From positions 1-64,000 of the forward strand of contig CADEFT010000020.1 in the NCBI GenBank assembly GCA_902826685.1: 64,000 nucleotides of DNA. The letters run 5' to 3'. The notes below the pieces were generated by a model. It worked only from the letters and a program-made list of their open reading frames with translations, ran no database searches and was not told where the DNA came from. Source of the DNA: an uncultured Acidobacteriota bacterium (GTDB lineage Bacteria > Acidobacteriota > Terriglobia > Bryobacterales > Bryobacteraceae). Numbering within the stretch: the stretch's first letter is position 1; each line of letters opens with the position of its first letter. The position numbers were made by a program, and so were the translations under genes. Below are positions 43,781-50,873 of this stretch, piece after piece.

Positions 43781-45127
43781 ATGCAGGTTCTCATGGACGC
43801 CGCCGCGCGCGCCACCGCTTATCTCCACCAGATTCGCCAGCGGCGTGTCTTCCCTTCCGATGACGCCATTCAAGCGCTCGAGCAGTTGGTAGAGCCTCTT
43901 CCCGAAGCGCCATCCGATCCTCAAGCCGTTCTGGAACTGCTCGACCGCGTGGCATCGCCCGCAACGGTGGCCAATGCCGGCGGCCGTTATTTCGGCTTTG
44001 TAAACGGCGGTACGCTGCCTGCTTCGCTTGCCGCGTCCTGGCTGGCGGCCGCCTGGGCCCAGAACATGGGTCTGCGAGTGCTGTCGCCCGCCGCCGCCCT
44101 GCTCGAAGATATCGCGCTCGATTGGATTGGCGATCTGCTGCACCTGCCCGAAGGCTGCGGCGGAGGGGTGGTTACCGGCGCTACCGTGGCTAACTTCTGC
44201 TGCCTGGCCGCCGCCCGCCACGCGCTTCTCGAAAAAGCCGGATGGGATGTAGAGAACGCCGGACTCTTCCACGCCCCGGAATTAAAAGTAGTGGTGGGTG
44301 GCGAGGTTCATATTTCCCTCATCAAGGCGCTTGGCATGCTTGGTCTCGGCCGCCAGCGTGTCCATCGTGTGCCGGTCGATGGCCAGGGAAGAATGAAGGC
44401 CAGTGAACTGCCTTCCCTGGATGACCGGACCATTCTTTGTTTGCAGGCAGGCAACGTGAATACGGGTGCATTCGATCCGGCGGACGGGATCTGTGACAAG
44501 GCGCGTGCTTCAGGCGCCTGGGTACACGTGGATGGTGCGTTCGGATTATGGGCGGCCGCTTCGCCCCGCTACCGCCATCTGACCGAAGGCTTCAGCGGCG
44601 CCAGCTCCTGGGCGGTGGATGCGCACAAATGGCTCAACGTGGGATATGACTGCGGCATCGCGATGGTGCGCGATCCTGGCGCCCTGCGCGCCGCCATGAC
44701 GTTTTCAGCGCCTTACGTGGTGACAAGTGAAAAGCGCGATCCATCGCAGTACACGCCCGAGATGTCGCGCCGCGCCCGCGGTGTCGAGCTGTGGGCGGCT
44801 CTTCGTTCGTTGGGCCGCCAGGGCTTTGCGGAACTCATCGACCGCACCTGCGATCACGCCCGGCATTTCGCCGAGGCGCTTGCGTCCCACGGCTTTCGTA
44901 TTCTCAATGACGTTGTGATCAATCAGGTGCTGGTGTCATTCGGCGATCCGGCGTTTACCCGCGCCGTGATCGACGCTTTGCAGCGCGACGGTACTTGCTG
45001 GTGCGGCGGCACCGTATGGCAAGGCCATACCGCCATGCGCATCAGCGTCTCTTCCTGGGTCACTTCCAGCGAAGATGTGGACAAGAGTGTGGCGGCCATT
45101 CTGCGAGCTGTCAAAAGCATCCGGTAA
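43781..45127 (+). CDS. PLP-dependent group II decarboxylase-like protein
   Basis: The protein has 448 residues from the ATG at 43781; a TTG two codons upstream is less likely. Fold type I PLP signatures are present: AGGRYFGFVNGGTLPASLAA, VVTGATVANFCCLAAARHAL, HVDGAFGLWAAASP and SSWAVDAHKWLNVGYDCG, with the lysine that binds PLP. It belongs to the glutamate/aromatic amino acid decarboxylase clan. The sequence does not indicate which amino acid is used. It follows the hybrid kinase by 12 bp. An AT-richer gap of about 110 bp separates it from the toxin locus downstream. Confidence 0.88.
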   Translation: MQVLMDAAARATAYLHQIRQRRVFPSDDAIQALEQLVEPLPEAPSDPQAVLELLDRVASPATVANAGGRYFGFVNGGTLPASLAASWLAAAWAQNMGLRVLSPAAALLEDIALDWIGDLLHLPEGCGGGVVTGATVANFCCLAAARHALLEKAGWDVENAGLFHAPELKVVVGGEVHISLIKALGMLGLGRQRVHRVPVDGQGRMKASELPSLDDRTILCLQAGNVNTGAFDPADGICDKARASGAWVHVDGAFGLWAAASPRYRHLTEGFSGASSWAVDAHKWLNVGYDCGIAMVRDPGALRAAMTFSAPYVVTSEKRDPSQYTPEMSRRARGVELWAALRSLGRQGFAELIDRTCDHARHFAEALASHGFRILNDVVINQVLVSFGDPAFTRAVIDALQRDGTCWCGGTVWQGHTAMRISVSSWVTSSEDVDKSVAAILRAVKSIR

Positions 45128-45238
45128 CAAGCATTAGATTCTGTGTTTTCATTCAGTTAAGCAACCAAGTCCGTTTCCTCGAAGTAACATGATTAACGTT
45201 CAACCGCCCTGGCGCCGATTTTTTGGGGTGGCTATACT

Positions 45239-45688
45239 ATGAACAGAATACCCATGAGTCCGGCACCAGCGTTAACGGCGGAACGGCCGCGGCATTTGCG
45301 GGCTCGGGCGCTTCAATCATCCGAGCGGAACGACTTTCTGCGCCTCCACGGCTATCCGCCGGACCCCCTGTTCCCTGAGCCTTTCGCGGTCGATTTGGGC
45401 CCGTGGAATCGTGGCCTGATTGAAATCGACTTGAGCGGTATCGTAGCGGTGGATAGGCAGGAATCGGTGCTGACCTTGGTCGCCATGCCGCCATCGGGCG
45501 AGAAGCGCTTCGTATCCGCCGCCTGGTCCGGAAAATCCCTTTGCCTGGAAGCAATGGATTTTCCTCCGGAAGTGATGAAATTCGCCGCCATCGAACTGGC
45601 CGCGCTGCCCGAACTTGAGCGGAAGATGGTCCAGGCGGAGGGTATCATGCTCCGCTACCGCGACACGCTCCACGCTCTCGCCCAGTGA
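45239..45688 (+). CDS. Unrecognised protein, candidate partner of the Doc toxin
   Basis: The protein has 149 residues from the ATG at 45239, with a GGGGTGG stretch 8 bp upstream as a plausible ribosome-binding site. It shows no similarity I recognise to Phd, AbrB or other known antitoxin families. The N-terminal 30 residues are basic (AERPRHLRARALQSSERNDF). The middle is a beta-rich domain (GLIEIDLSGIVAVDRQESV, MPPSGEKRFVSAAWSGKSLC). The C-terminus is helical (ELERKMVQAEGIMLRYRDTL). The last 4 bp overlap the doc start, which is the usual arrangement of antitoxin then toxin. That makes it an antitoxin candidate, by position only. Confidence 0.6.
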   Translation: MNRIPMSPAPALTAERPRHLRARALQSSERNDFLRLHGYPPDPLFPEPFAVDLGPWNRGLIEIDLSGIVAVDRQESVLTLVAMPPSGEKRFVSAAWSGKSLCLEAMDFPPEVMKFAAIELAALPELERKMVQAEGIMLRYRDTLHALAQ

Positions 45689-46080
45689 CCGCGCCAATTT
45701 GGATTGAAGAGCGCGAGGTCCTCGCGCTTCATCAAATGGTGCTCTCCCGTCATGGCGGAATCGCCGGAGTCCGGGATTCCGGCCTGCTGCTCTCCGCGCT
45801 GGCGAAGCCTAAGCATCGGTTCGCCTACGGCGAAAGCTGTGACATGGCATCGATGGCCGCGGCTTACACTGCGGGCATCGCACGGAACCATCCTTTTCTG
45901 GATGGCAACAAGCGCACCGCTTTTGTTGTGGGTGTCCTCTCTCTCGAACGGAATGGACACCGATTCAAAGCCACACAGGACGAAGCCACGGAAGCGGTGT
46001 TAAGCCTGGTCGAGGGGCGCATGGATGAAATCGCTTACGCCGGATTTCTGCGCACGGTCACTTGCCCCGCCGAAGCTTGA
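45685..46080 (+). CDS. doc: Doc/Fic family death-on-curing toxin
   Basis: The protein has 131 residues with a GTG start in a 4-bp GTGA overlap with the upstream gene. It contains the Fic core motif NHPFLDGNKRTAF (His69 to Arg77). The residue after HPF is Leu, and Asp72-Gly-Asn-Lys-Arg follows as in Doc, a kinase that phosphorylates EF-Tu rather than an AMP-transferase. The N-terminal VLALHQMVLSRHGGIAGVRD and the C-terminal FLRTVTC complete the Doc-type fold. It should be a toxin neutralised by its upstream neighbour. The 3' end overlaps the convergent gene at 46058 by 23 bp. Confidence 0.9.
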   Translation: MTAPIWIEEREVLALHQMVLSRHGGIAGVRDSGLLLSALAKPKHRFAYGESCDMASMAAAYTAGIARNHPFLDGNKRTAFVVGVLSLERNGHRFKATQDEATEAVLSLVEGRMDEIAYAGFLRTVTCPAEA

Positions 46081-47305
46081 GCCGCCTTTCGATCTCGGCC
46101 GCCCATGCCGCATCCGCTTTGGGCGGATCCACAACCGTATCTTCCTTGGTAACGATGACGGCGTCGGCTGCCTGCGCCAAAGTTGTGGACGAGGCAAACA
46201 GGGGAAATGGAATACCGCGACCCAGATAGGCGTTTGCCGGCAGCTTACCAAGGCTGCTTGAATCGAGCGGCGCAAATCCCGGTCCAGCCCCGTGAATTCG
46301 ATGCACGGTGTAAACGCGTCGAGCGAATTTCTGGTCCAGACGTGCAATAAGCGTGGCATCCAGCTTCGTATGGCGCCATAGATGGCCTGCGCCAAAGACG
46401 ATCAGCGCCTTTTCGCCCCGCGCCAGGACGCCGGAAACGAGTTCGGCCGGAAAGGAATCAAGGTGCGAAACGAACCCACGGACCTCATCGGCCGAAGCAC
46501 GGTTCCAGTCAATGGGTGGGCTGCCGGCCAGAACGCGGACCCTCTGCTCCGGTCCGCGGCCACGGTTGATACTCCGCACCTGGCGCAGGAACTGTTCATA
46601 AACCGGCGCCATGCAGGCTCCCGGCGTCATTACGTCCCGCCAGACGTTTCGCAACTCACGCTCTGGCACATCCCCGCCCGCGGTAAACCGGTCGAGCGTT
46701 TCCTGGTGAAACGCGCTGGCACACTCGAACACCACGCTCCGTACCGATGCCGCGAAGGCCGGTGCGCGAATCAGGTTAATGCGGATATCCGAATCTTCCT
46801 TTGTGGAATGCCACTCGCCGAGCGCCACCACGTCGTGGCGGCCGAAGGCGGCGAGCAGGGCTTGCGTTATATCGTCCGCGCGAGTCATCGGCGGCCGCGC
46901 CGCCGCGCTTTCGCTGGACTCGGCCGGCTCAGCCCGGTGTGTCTGCACGAGTGTGCGCGCCTTTTCAAAATAGGCATCGAACAGGCTGGCGGTTTTCGGC
47001 TGGCGCAAGGCCGCCGCCATAATCAGCAGCAGCACGAGCGCGGGCGCCAGCCCGCGAAGAAAGGCGAGGGGGAATGATCCTGGAACATCCACCGCCGTCA
47101 GCGCCAGTCCCGGGCCGCTGGCCGCCGCTGCCTCCTGCCGCCGGGGCCGCAACACCCACTGCCGCATCAGCGACACCATCGCCTCCGCCAGCAGCCATCG
47201 TCTGCCCTCGGCGAATTGATCGAAGATCGCCAGCATTTCGCTGGAAAAGCGGTCCCGGAAACCGGCCGGATGGAGCCGCAGCAGCAAGCGGTAAAGGGAG
47301 CGCAT
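46058..47305 (-). CDS. ADOP-prefix-like N-terminus joined to a TIKI/ChaN/erythromycin-esterase-like domain
   Basis: The protein has 415 residues. Residues 1-30 (LYRLLLRLHPAGFRDRFSSE) resemble the cytoplasmic prefix of acidobacterial ADOP permeases. One membrane span follows at about 82-100 (LAPALVLLLIMAAAL). Residues 145-400 look like a metal-dependent ChaN/TIKI/EreA-type domain (VVALGEWHSTKEDSDIR, VVFECASAFHQETLDRF, ALIVFGAGHLWRH). It is the second gene of a padR operon with a 1-3 bp overlap, exactly where an ADOP permease usually sits. The permease body is missing and a hydrolase-like domain takes its place. Function is unknown. Confidence 0.65.
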   Translation of the reverse strand: MRSLYRLLLRLHPAGFRDRFSSEMLAIFDQFAEGRRWLLAEAMVSLMRQWVLRPRRQEAAAASGPGLALTAVDVPGSFPLAFLRGLAPALVLLLIMAAALRQPKTASLFDAYFEKARTLVQTHRAEPAESSESAAARPPMTRADDITQALLAAFGRHDVVALGEWHSTKEDSDIRINLIRAPAFAASVRSVVFECASAFHQETLDRFTAGGDVPERELRNVWRDVMTPGACMAPVYEQFLRQVRSINRGRGPEQRVRVLAGSPPIDWNRASADEVRGFVSHLDSFPAELVSGVLARGEKALIVFGAGHLWRHTKLDATLIARLDQKFARRVYTVHRIHGAGPGFAPLDSSSLGKLPANAYLGRGIPFPLFASSTTLAQAADAVIVTKEDTVVDPPKADAAWAAEIERRLKLRRGK

Positions 47306-47643
47306 CAGGATGCCTCCTCCCCAAGCTGCAGGATCGCGTGACCGCGCTTCACCAGCGCGTCCAAACGTCCAATCTCGGCGGCGAGCGCGCGCCGTCCGGC
47401 CGCTGTCAGCCTGTAGTAGCGCCGCCGCGGGTCGTCGTCCCTTGCCGGTTTGGGGCCTTCGCGCACCAATCCCGCGGCCATCAGCTTCTGCAGATTGTCA
47501 TAAAGCGTTCCCGGTCCCAGTTTGTACCGGCCGCCCGATTCGCGCTCTACCTCCTGCATGATGGCGTAGCCGTGCCGGTCTTCAGCCGCCAGAGCCAGGA
47601 GGATGTGTAGAGAGGCCGGGGAGAGCGGCTGCATAACTCGCAT
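47305..47643 (-). CDS. PadR family transcriptional regulator
   Basis: The protein has 112 residues: a winged-helix PadR domain (LHILLALAAEDRHGYAIMQE, GTLYDNLQKLMAAGLV, RRRYYRLTAAGRRALAAEI). The short C-terminal helix is for dimerisation. PadR proteins repress nearby genes and often themselves. Its ATG lies within a near-perfect palindrome, and the downstream gene overlaps its stop codon. Autorepression together with control of the ADOP-prefix gene is the simplest reading. Confidence 0.92.
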   Translation of the reverse strand: MRVMQPLSPASLHILLALAAEDRHGYAIMQEVERESGGRYKLGPGTLYDNLQKLMAAGLVREGPKPARDDDPRRRYYRLTAAGRRALAAEIGRLDALVKRGHAILQLGEEAS

Positions 47644-47667
47644 TCCGTTATATCGGAATCCGAGTTA
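47634..47667. promoter_or_regulatory. Near-perfect 34-bp palindrome over the padR start: probable PadR operator
   Basis: Arms taactcg-c-attccg (47634-47647) and cggaat-c-cgagtta (47654-47667) flank a 6-base centre ttatat. Only one base pair per arm mismatches (the central c/c pair at 47641 and 47660). The palindrome covers the padR start codon (47643-47641). It lies between gatB and padR and is A/T-richer than its surroundings. Confidence 0.6.
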
Positions 47668-47671
47668 TTTG

Positions 47672-49138
47672 TCAACCGAGTTTTTCTTTTACCAACTGAT
47701 TGGCCAGCGCGGGATTGGCCTGCCCGCGGGAAGCCTTCATCACCTGCCCCACCAGGAAACCCATCACCGCCGTCTTGCCGCTCTTGTACTGCTCCACCTG
47801 TTTGGGATTCGCGGCCAGCACCTGATCGACGATGGCGGCGATGGTACCGGTATCGGAAATCTGCTGCAATCCTTCGCGCTGCATGACGGCGGCCGGGGCA
47901 TCGCCGGTGGCGAACATCTTCGGGAAAATCTCTTTCGCCAGTTTGCCCGAGAGCTCGCCTTTGGCGATCAGCGTGACCAGTTCGCCCAGCCGTTCGGCGG
48001 ACACAGGCGAGGCGGCGATCTCCTTGCCTTCGGCTTTGAGGGTGGCCATGAGATCGCCCATGACCCAGTTGGCGGCGGCTTTGGCGTCGGGCGAGGCGGC
48101 GGCGGCTTTTTCAAAATAGTCGGCCAGATCGCGCGAAGCGGTCAGCACGCCCGCGTCATAGTCGCTGAGACCGTACTGATGGAGGAAACGATTGCGGCGG
48201 GCGGCCGGCAATTCCGGCATGCGCGAGCGAATCTCGCCGAGCCAGCGTTCGCCGACGCGCAGGGGAACCAGGTCGGGCTCGGGGAAATAGCGGTAGTCGT
48301 GCGCCTGTTCCTTGCTGCGCATGCCCGCCGTTTCGCCGGTGTCTGGATTGTAGAGCCGGGTTTCCTGCATGACGCGTCCGCCGCTTTCGATGACGCCGAT
48401 CTGGCGCAGGATTTCATAGTCCACCGCTTCGCGGAGGAAACGGAATGAATTGACGTTTTTGACCTCGGCCTTGACGCCGAGCTTCGTAGCGCCTTTCAAA
48501 CGGACCGAAACGTTGGCGTCGCAGCGAAGGTGTCCTTTTTCCATGTCGCAGGTGGAGACTTCGGCGAATTGCAGCGCCTGTTTGAGCTCGGTCACATAGG
48601 CGTAGGCCTCGGCGGCGCTGCGCATGTCGGGCTCACTGACGATTTCCGCCAGCGGCGTGCCGCAGCGGTTGAGATCGACGTAGGTGTTGCGCTCGGAATC
48701 CTTGAAACCTTCGTGCTGGCTCTTGCCGGCATCGTCTTCGATATGGACGCGGGTGACGCCGATGCGCTTGCCTTCGATCTCGACCCAGCCGTGTTCGGCG
48801 AGCGGCTGATCGAACTGCGAGATCTGGTAGCCCTTGGGCAGATCGGGGTAGAAGTAATTCTTGCGGGCGAGGCGGGACAGCGGATTGATGCGGCAATTGA
48901 GTGCGAGTCCCGTCATGACGGCGAGTTCGACGACGGTTTTGTTCAGTACCGGCAGCGCTCCGGGCATACCCAGGCAGACGGGGCAGACGTTGGTGTTGGG
49001 CGCGGCGCCAAAGCCGGTGGGGCAGCCGCAGTAGATCTTGGTTCGGGAGGCGAGCTGAACATGCACTTCGAGTCCGATGACGGGCTCGTATTTGGCGATC
49101 ACGTCCGGGGTTGGCCGGGCGAGGGTTTCCGAAGGCAT
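47672..49138 (-). CDS. gatB: Asp-tRNA(Asn)/Glu-tRNA(Gln) amidotransferase subunit B
   Basis: This GatB protein has 488 residues. Markers are VIGLEVHVQLASRTKIYCGC, CPVCLGMPGALPVLN (zinc-binding cysteines), FYPDLPKGYQISQFDQPLAEH, RVHIEDDAGKSQHE and the C-terminal YqeY-like tail (VMGFLVGQVMKASRGQANPA). It acts with GatA and GatC to amidate mischarged tRNAs, but neither of those genes is adjacent here. The gene stands between the padR pair and the thioesterase gene. Confidence 0.97.
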   Translation of the reverse strand: MPSETLARPTPDVIAKYEPVIGLEVHVQLASRTKIYCGCPTGFGAAPNTNVCPVCLGMPGALPVLNKTVVELAVMTGLALNCRINPLSRLARKNYFYPDLPKGYQISQFDQPLAEHGWVEIEGKRIGVTRVHIEDDAGKSQHEGFKDSERNTYVDLNRCGTPLAEIVSEPDMRSAAEAYAYVTELKQALQFAEVSTCDMEKGHLRCDANVSVRLKGATKLGVKAEVKNVNSFRFLREAVDYEILRQIGVIESGGRVMQETRLYNPDTGETAGMRSKEQAHDYRYFPEPDLVPLRVGERWLGEIRSRMPELPAARRNRFLHQYGLSDYDAGVLTASRDLADYFEKAAAASPDAKAAANWVMGDLMATLKAEGKEIAASPVSAERLGELVTLIAKGELSGKLAKEIFPKMFATGDAPAAVMQREGLQQISDTGTIAAIVDQVLAANPKQVEQYKSGKTAVMGFLVGQVMKASRGQANPALANQLVKEKLG

Positions 49139-49311
49139 CGACTCATTGTAGCGGCAGGGCTATGAGCAGACGGCGTGCCGACGGGGAAGCCTTCGACAAT
49201 TCGGCACATGCTTCGGAGTCCAACGGAAACGGCTGCCGATTTATGGGCGGCGGTCCGGCAAGCGATTGGACGCTTCCTCGGCCGCGACCATCGAGACCGT
49301 AATCCGCTCGC

Positions 49312-49812
49312 TTAGCCGGGCGTCGCCTTGTCCTTCGCCTTCATCTCCAACCGGAACTGACGGCGCTCGGCCGCCTTCTCCCAGCGACGGATCTCGTCGG
49401 GCGTTTCCGGCACCACCTGCTCGAGCTTCAACCGCTGGCCTTCGGAGTCGATGGCCACGAACGTGAGATAGGCCGACGAGGTGTGACGTATTTCTCCGGT
49501 GCGCAGGTTCTCGACCAGCACCTTCACGCCGATCTCCATCGACGTGGTGAACACGCGGTTGACCGAAGCCTTGCAGGTCACCTGTTCGCCGATGCGGATG
49601 GGGACCAGGAATCGCATATGGTCGATGGAGGCGGTGACGACGGTCTGGCGGGAATGGCGCATGGCGGCCAGGGCGGCGGCGGTATCGACCAGGTGCATGA
49701 CGCGTCCGCCGAACAGGCTGCCATGGGGGTTGGCGTACATGGGCATGGCCAGCTCCGAAATCTCGGAGGCGGATTCGCGGACACGCCGGCCCGCGGTGGG
49801 CAACTCGCTCAT
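49312..49812 (-). CDS. Acyl-CoA thioesterase (YciA-type hotdog)
   Basis: This single-hotdog protein has 166 residues. The catalytic region is MYANPHGSLFGGRVMHLVDT, with the Asp in LVD and the preceding Asn/His of the YciA/acyl-CoA hydrolase type. SIDHMRFLVPIRIGEQVTCK and the C-terminal TSSAYLTFVAID complete the fold. It hydrolyses acyl-CoA thioesters in the cytoplasm. It is divergent from the small TPR gene by 17 bp. Confidence 0.9.
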   Translation of the reverse strand: MSELPTAGRRVRESASEISELAMPMYANPHGSLFGGRVMHLVDTAAALAAMRHSRQTVVTASIDHMRFLVPIRIGEQVTCKASVNRVFTTSMEIGVKVLVENLRTGEIRHTSSAYLTFVAIDSEGQRLKLEQVVPETPDEIRRWEKAAERRQFRLEMKAKDKATPG

Positions 49813-49829
49813 ACTGCGATAATACTGAA

Positions 49830-50138
49830 ATGGATCGCGTTGACGCCCTCACCAAGCTTCTGGAACAGGATCCCGGAAACAGCTTCGTCCGCTATGGGCT
49901 GGCGCAAGCGTATGCCGGAAGCGGACGGCTGCGGGAAGCGGCGGAGGCTTACCGGCAACTGGTGGACACCGACCCTCTATATGTAGCGGCCTACTATCAC
50001 GGCGGGCAGACGCTGGAGAAACTCGGGCTTGCCGAGGACGCGCGCGGGCTCTATACGCTTGGCCTGGACGCCTGCCTGCGTAAGGGCGACATGCACACCC
50101 GTTCGGAGATTCAGGCGGCGCTCGATTTGCTGCCCTGA
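49830..50138 (+). CDS. Small TPR protein
   Basis: The protein has 102 residues made of about two and a half tetratricopeptide repeats: NSFVRYGLAQAYAGSGRLRE, YVAAYYHGGQTLEKLGLAED and LGLDACLRKGDMHTRSEIQA. There is no signal peptide. It is presumably a cytoplasmic adaptor; no partner is indicated. Its last 28 bp overlap the convergent PGPGW gene. Confidence 0.8.
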   Translation: MDRVDALTKLLEQDPGNSFVRYGLAQAYAGSGRLREAAEAYRQLVDTDPLYVAAYYHGGQTLEKLGLAEDARGLYTLGLDACLRKGDMHTRSEIQAALDLLP

Positions 50139-50362
50139 CCGTCGCGCTTCAACAACTTGTTGAATTTTGCCTTGCACCACACCACGGCGCGCTGCGCCCA
50201 TTCGAAGTGTTCGGAAAGCAGCACCAGGCCGAAGAAGACGATGGCCAACCCGGGGCCTGGCACACCCGGAATCGAGAGCAGCAGCCCGATGGGGATGAGC
50301 ACAAATCCGGCGGTAATGCGAGCAATTTTCTTCAACCGGCTCTCCGTGTCCTTGCCATACAT
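50111..50362 (-). CDS. PGPGW-family small membrane protein
   Basis: The protein has 83 residues from the ATG at 50362; upstream in-frame starts would add a non-family-like 12-residue extension. Two hydrophobic stretches form a hairpin around the family motif (ITAGFVLIPIGLLLSIPGVP, then GPGLAIVFFGLVLLSEHFEW), followed by a basic tail (CKAKFNKLLKRDG). This is the TIGR02611/PGPGW type of putative transmembrane protein, of unknown function. Confidence 0.75.
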   Translation of the reverse strand: MYGKDTESRLKKIARITAGFVLIPIGLLLSIPGVPGPGLAIVFFGLVLLSEHFEWAQRAVVWCKAKFNKLLKRDGQGSKSSAA

Positions 50363-50435
50363 TGTCTCAGACGGAACGATGCCGCGACCAGTTCCCAAAT
50401 CTTCACTCCGTAGTACCGTTTGTGCGTGCCCGGAT

Positions 50436-50461
50436 GGTACACACCTTAGCCTCTATGTACC
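50436..50461. promoter_or_regulatory. Small dyad in the gap before the PilZ gene
   Basis: ggtaca (50436-50441) and tgtacc (50456-50461) are perfect 6-bp arms with a 14-base spacer, in the 142-bp gap 50363-50504 between divergent genes. A TTGACC hexamer at 50470-50475 with TTAGAG 17 bases later is a weak promoter candidate for the PilZ gene. It would leave almost no leader before the GTG start. Confidence 0.25.
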
Positions 50462-50504
50462 AAACGCTATTGACCTTTTAGGCGGAAAGACCTTAGAGTG
50501 AAGT

Positions 50505-50837
50505 GTGCCCCTGAGAGACCAGCGAAAGAACCAGAGATACAATCTCAAGCTCCCTTTTGAGCTCGTGCGCACCGGATCGCAGCTTGTCGGAAAAGTCGGC
50601 GAGACGCGTAATCTCAGTTCGGGCGGAGTCCTCTTCACGTCCGATGCCGACGTCTATGTCGGGCAGCCCATCGAATTCATGATCACGCTTCCCACCAGCG
50701 CCCATGGCGTTCCCGTGCGGCTGCGTTGTGTAGGCAAAGTGGTGCGCACCGAAAAGACGGAGGCGGAAGAAACGCCCATCCCGTCGAGTGTGGCGGCCAC
50801 GCTGGAACGTTTCGAATTCGTTCGCGTCAAAGAGTAA
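50505..50837 (+). CDS. PilZ domain protein
   Basis: The protein has 110 residues with a GTG start. The c-di-GMP binding motifs of PilZ are present: the basic KNQRYNLKLPF (RxxxR-like) and the NLSSGGV motif (N/DxSxxG). It ends with the beta strand LRCVGKVVRTEK. It is a stand-alone c-di-GMP effector that probably acts by binding a partner. The helicase gene follows after 36 bp. Confidence 0.85.
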   Translation: MPLRDQRKNQRYNLKLPFELVRTGSQLVGKVGETRNLSSGGVLFTSDADVYVGQPIEFMITLPTSAHGVPVRLRCVGKVVRTEKTEAEETPIPSSVAATLERFEFVRVKE

Positions 50838-50873
50838 CGCCGGCCTGTTATACTGGCAAACAAAAGGCGAAGA

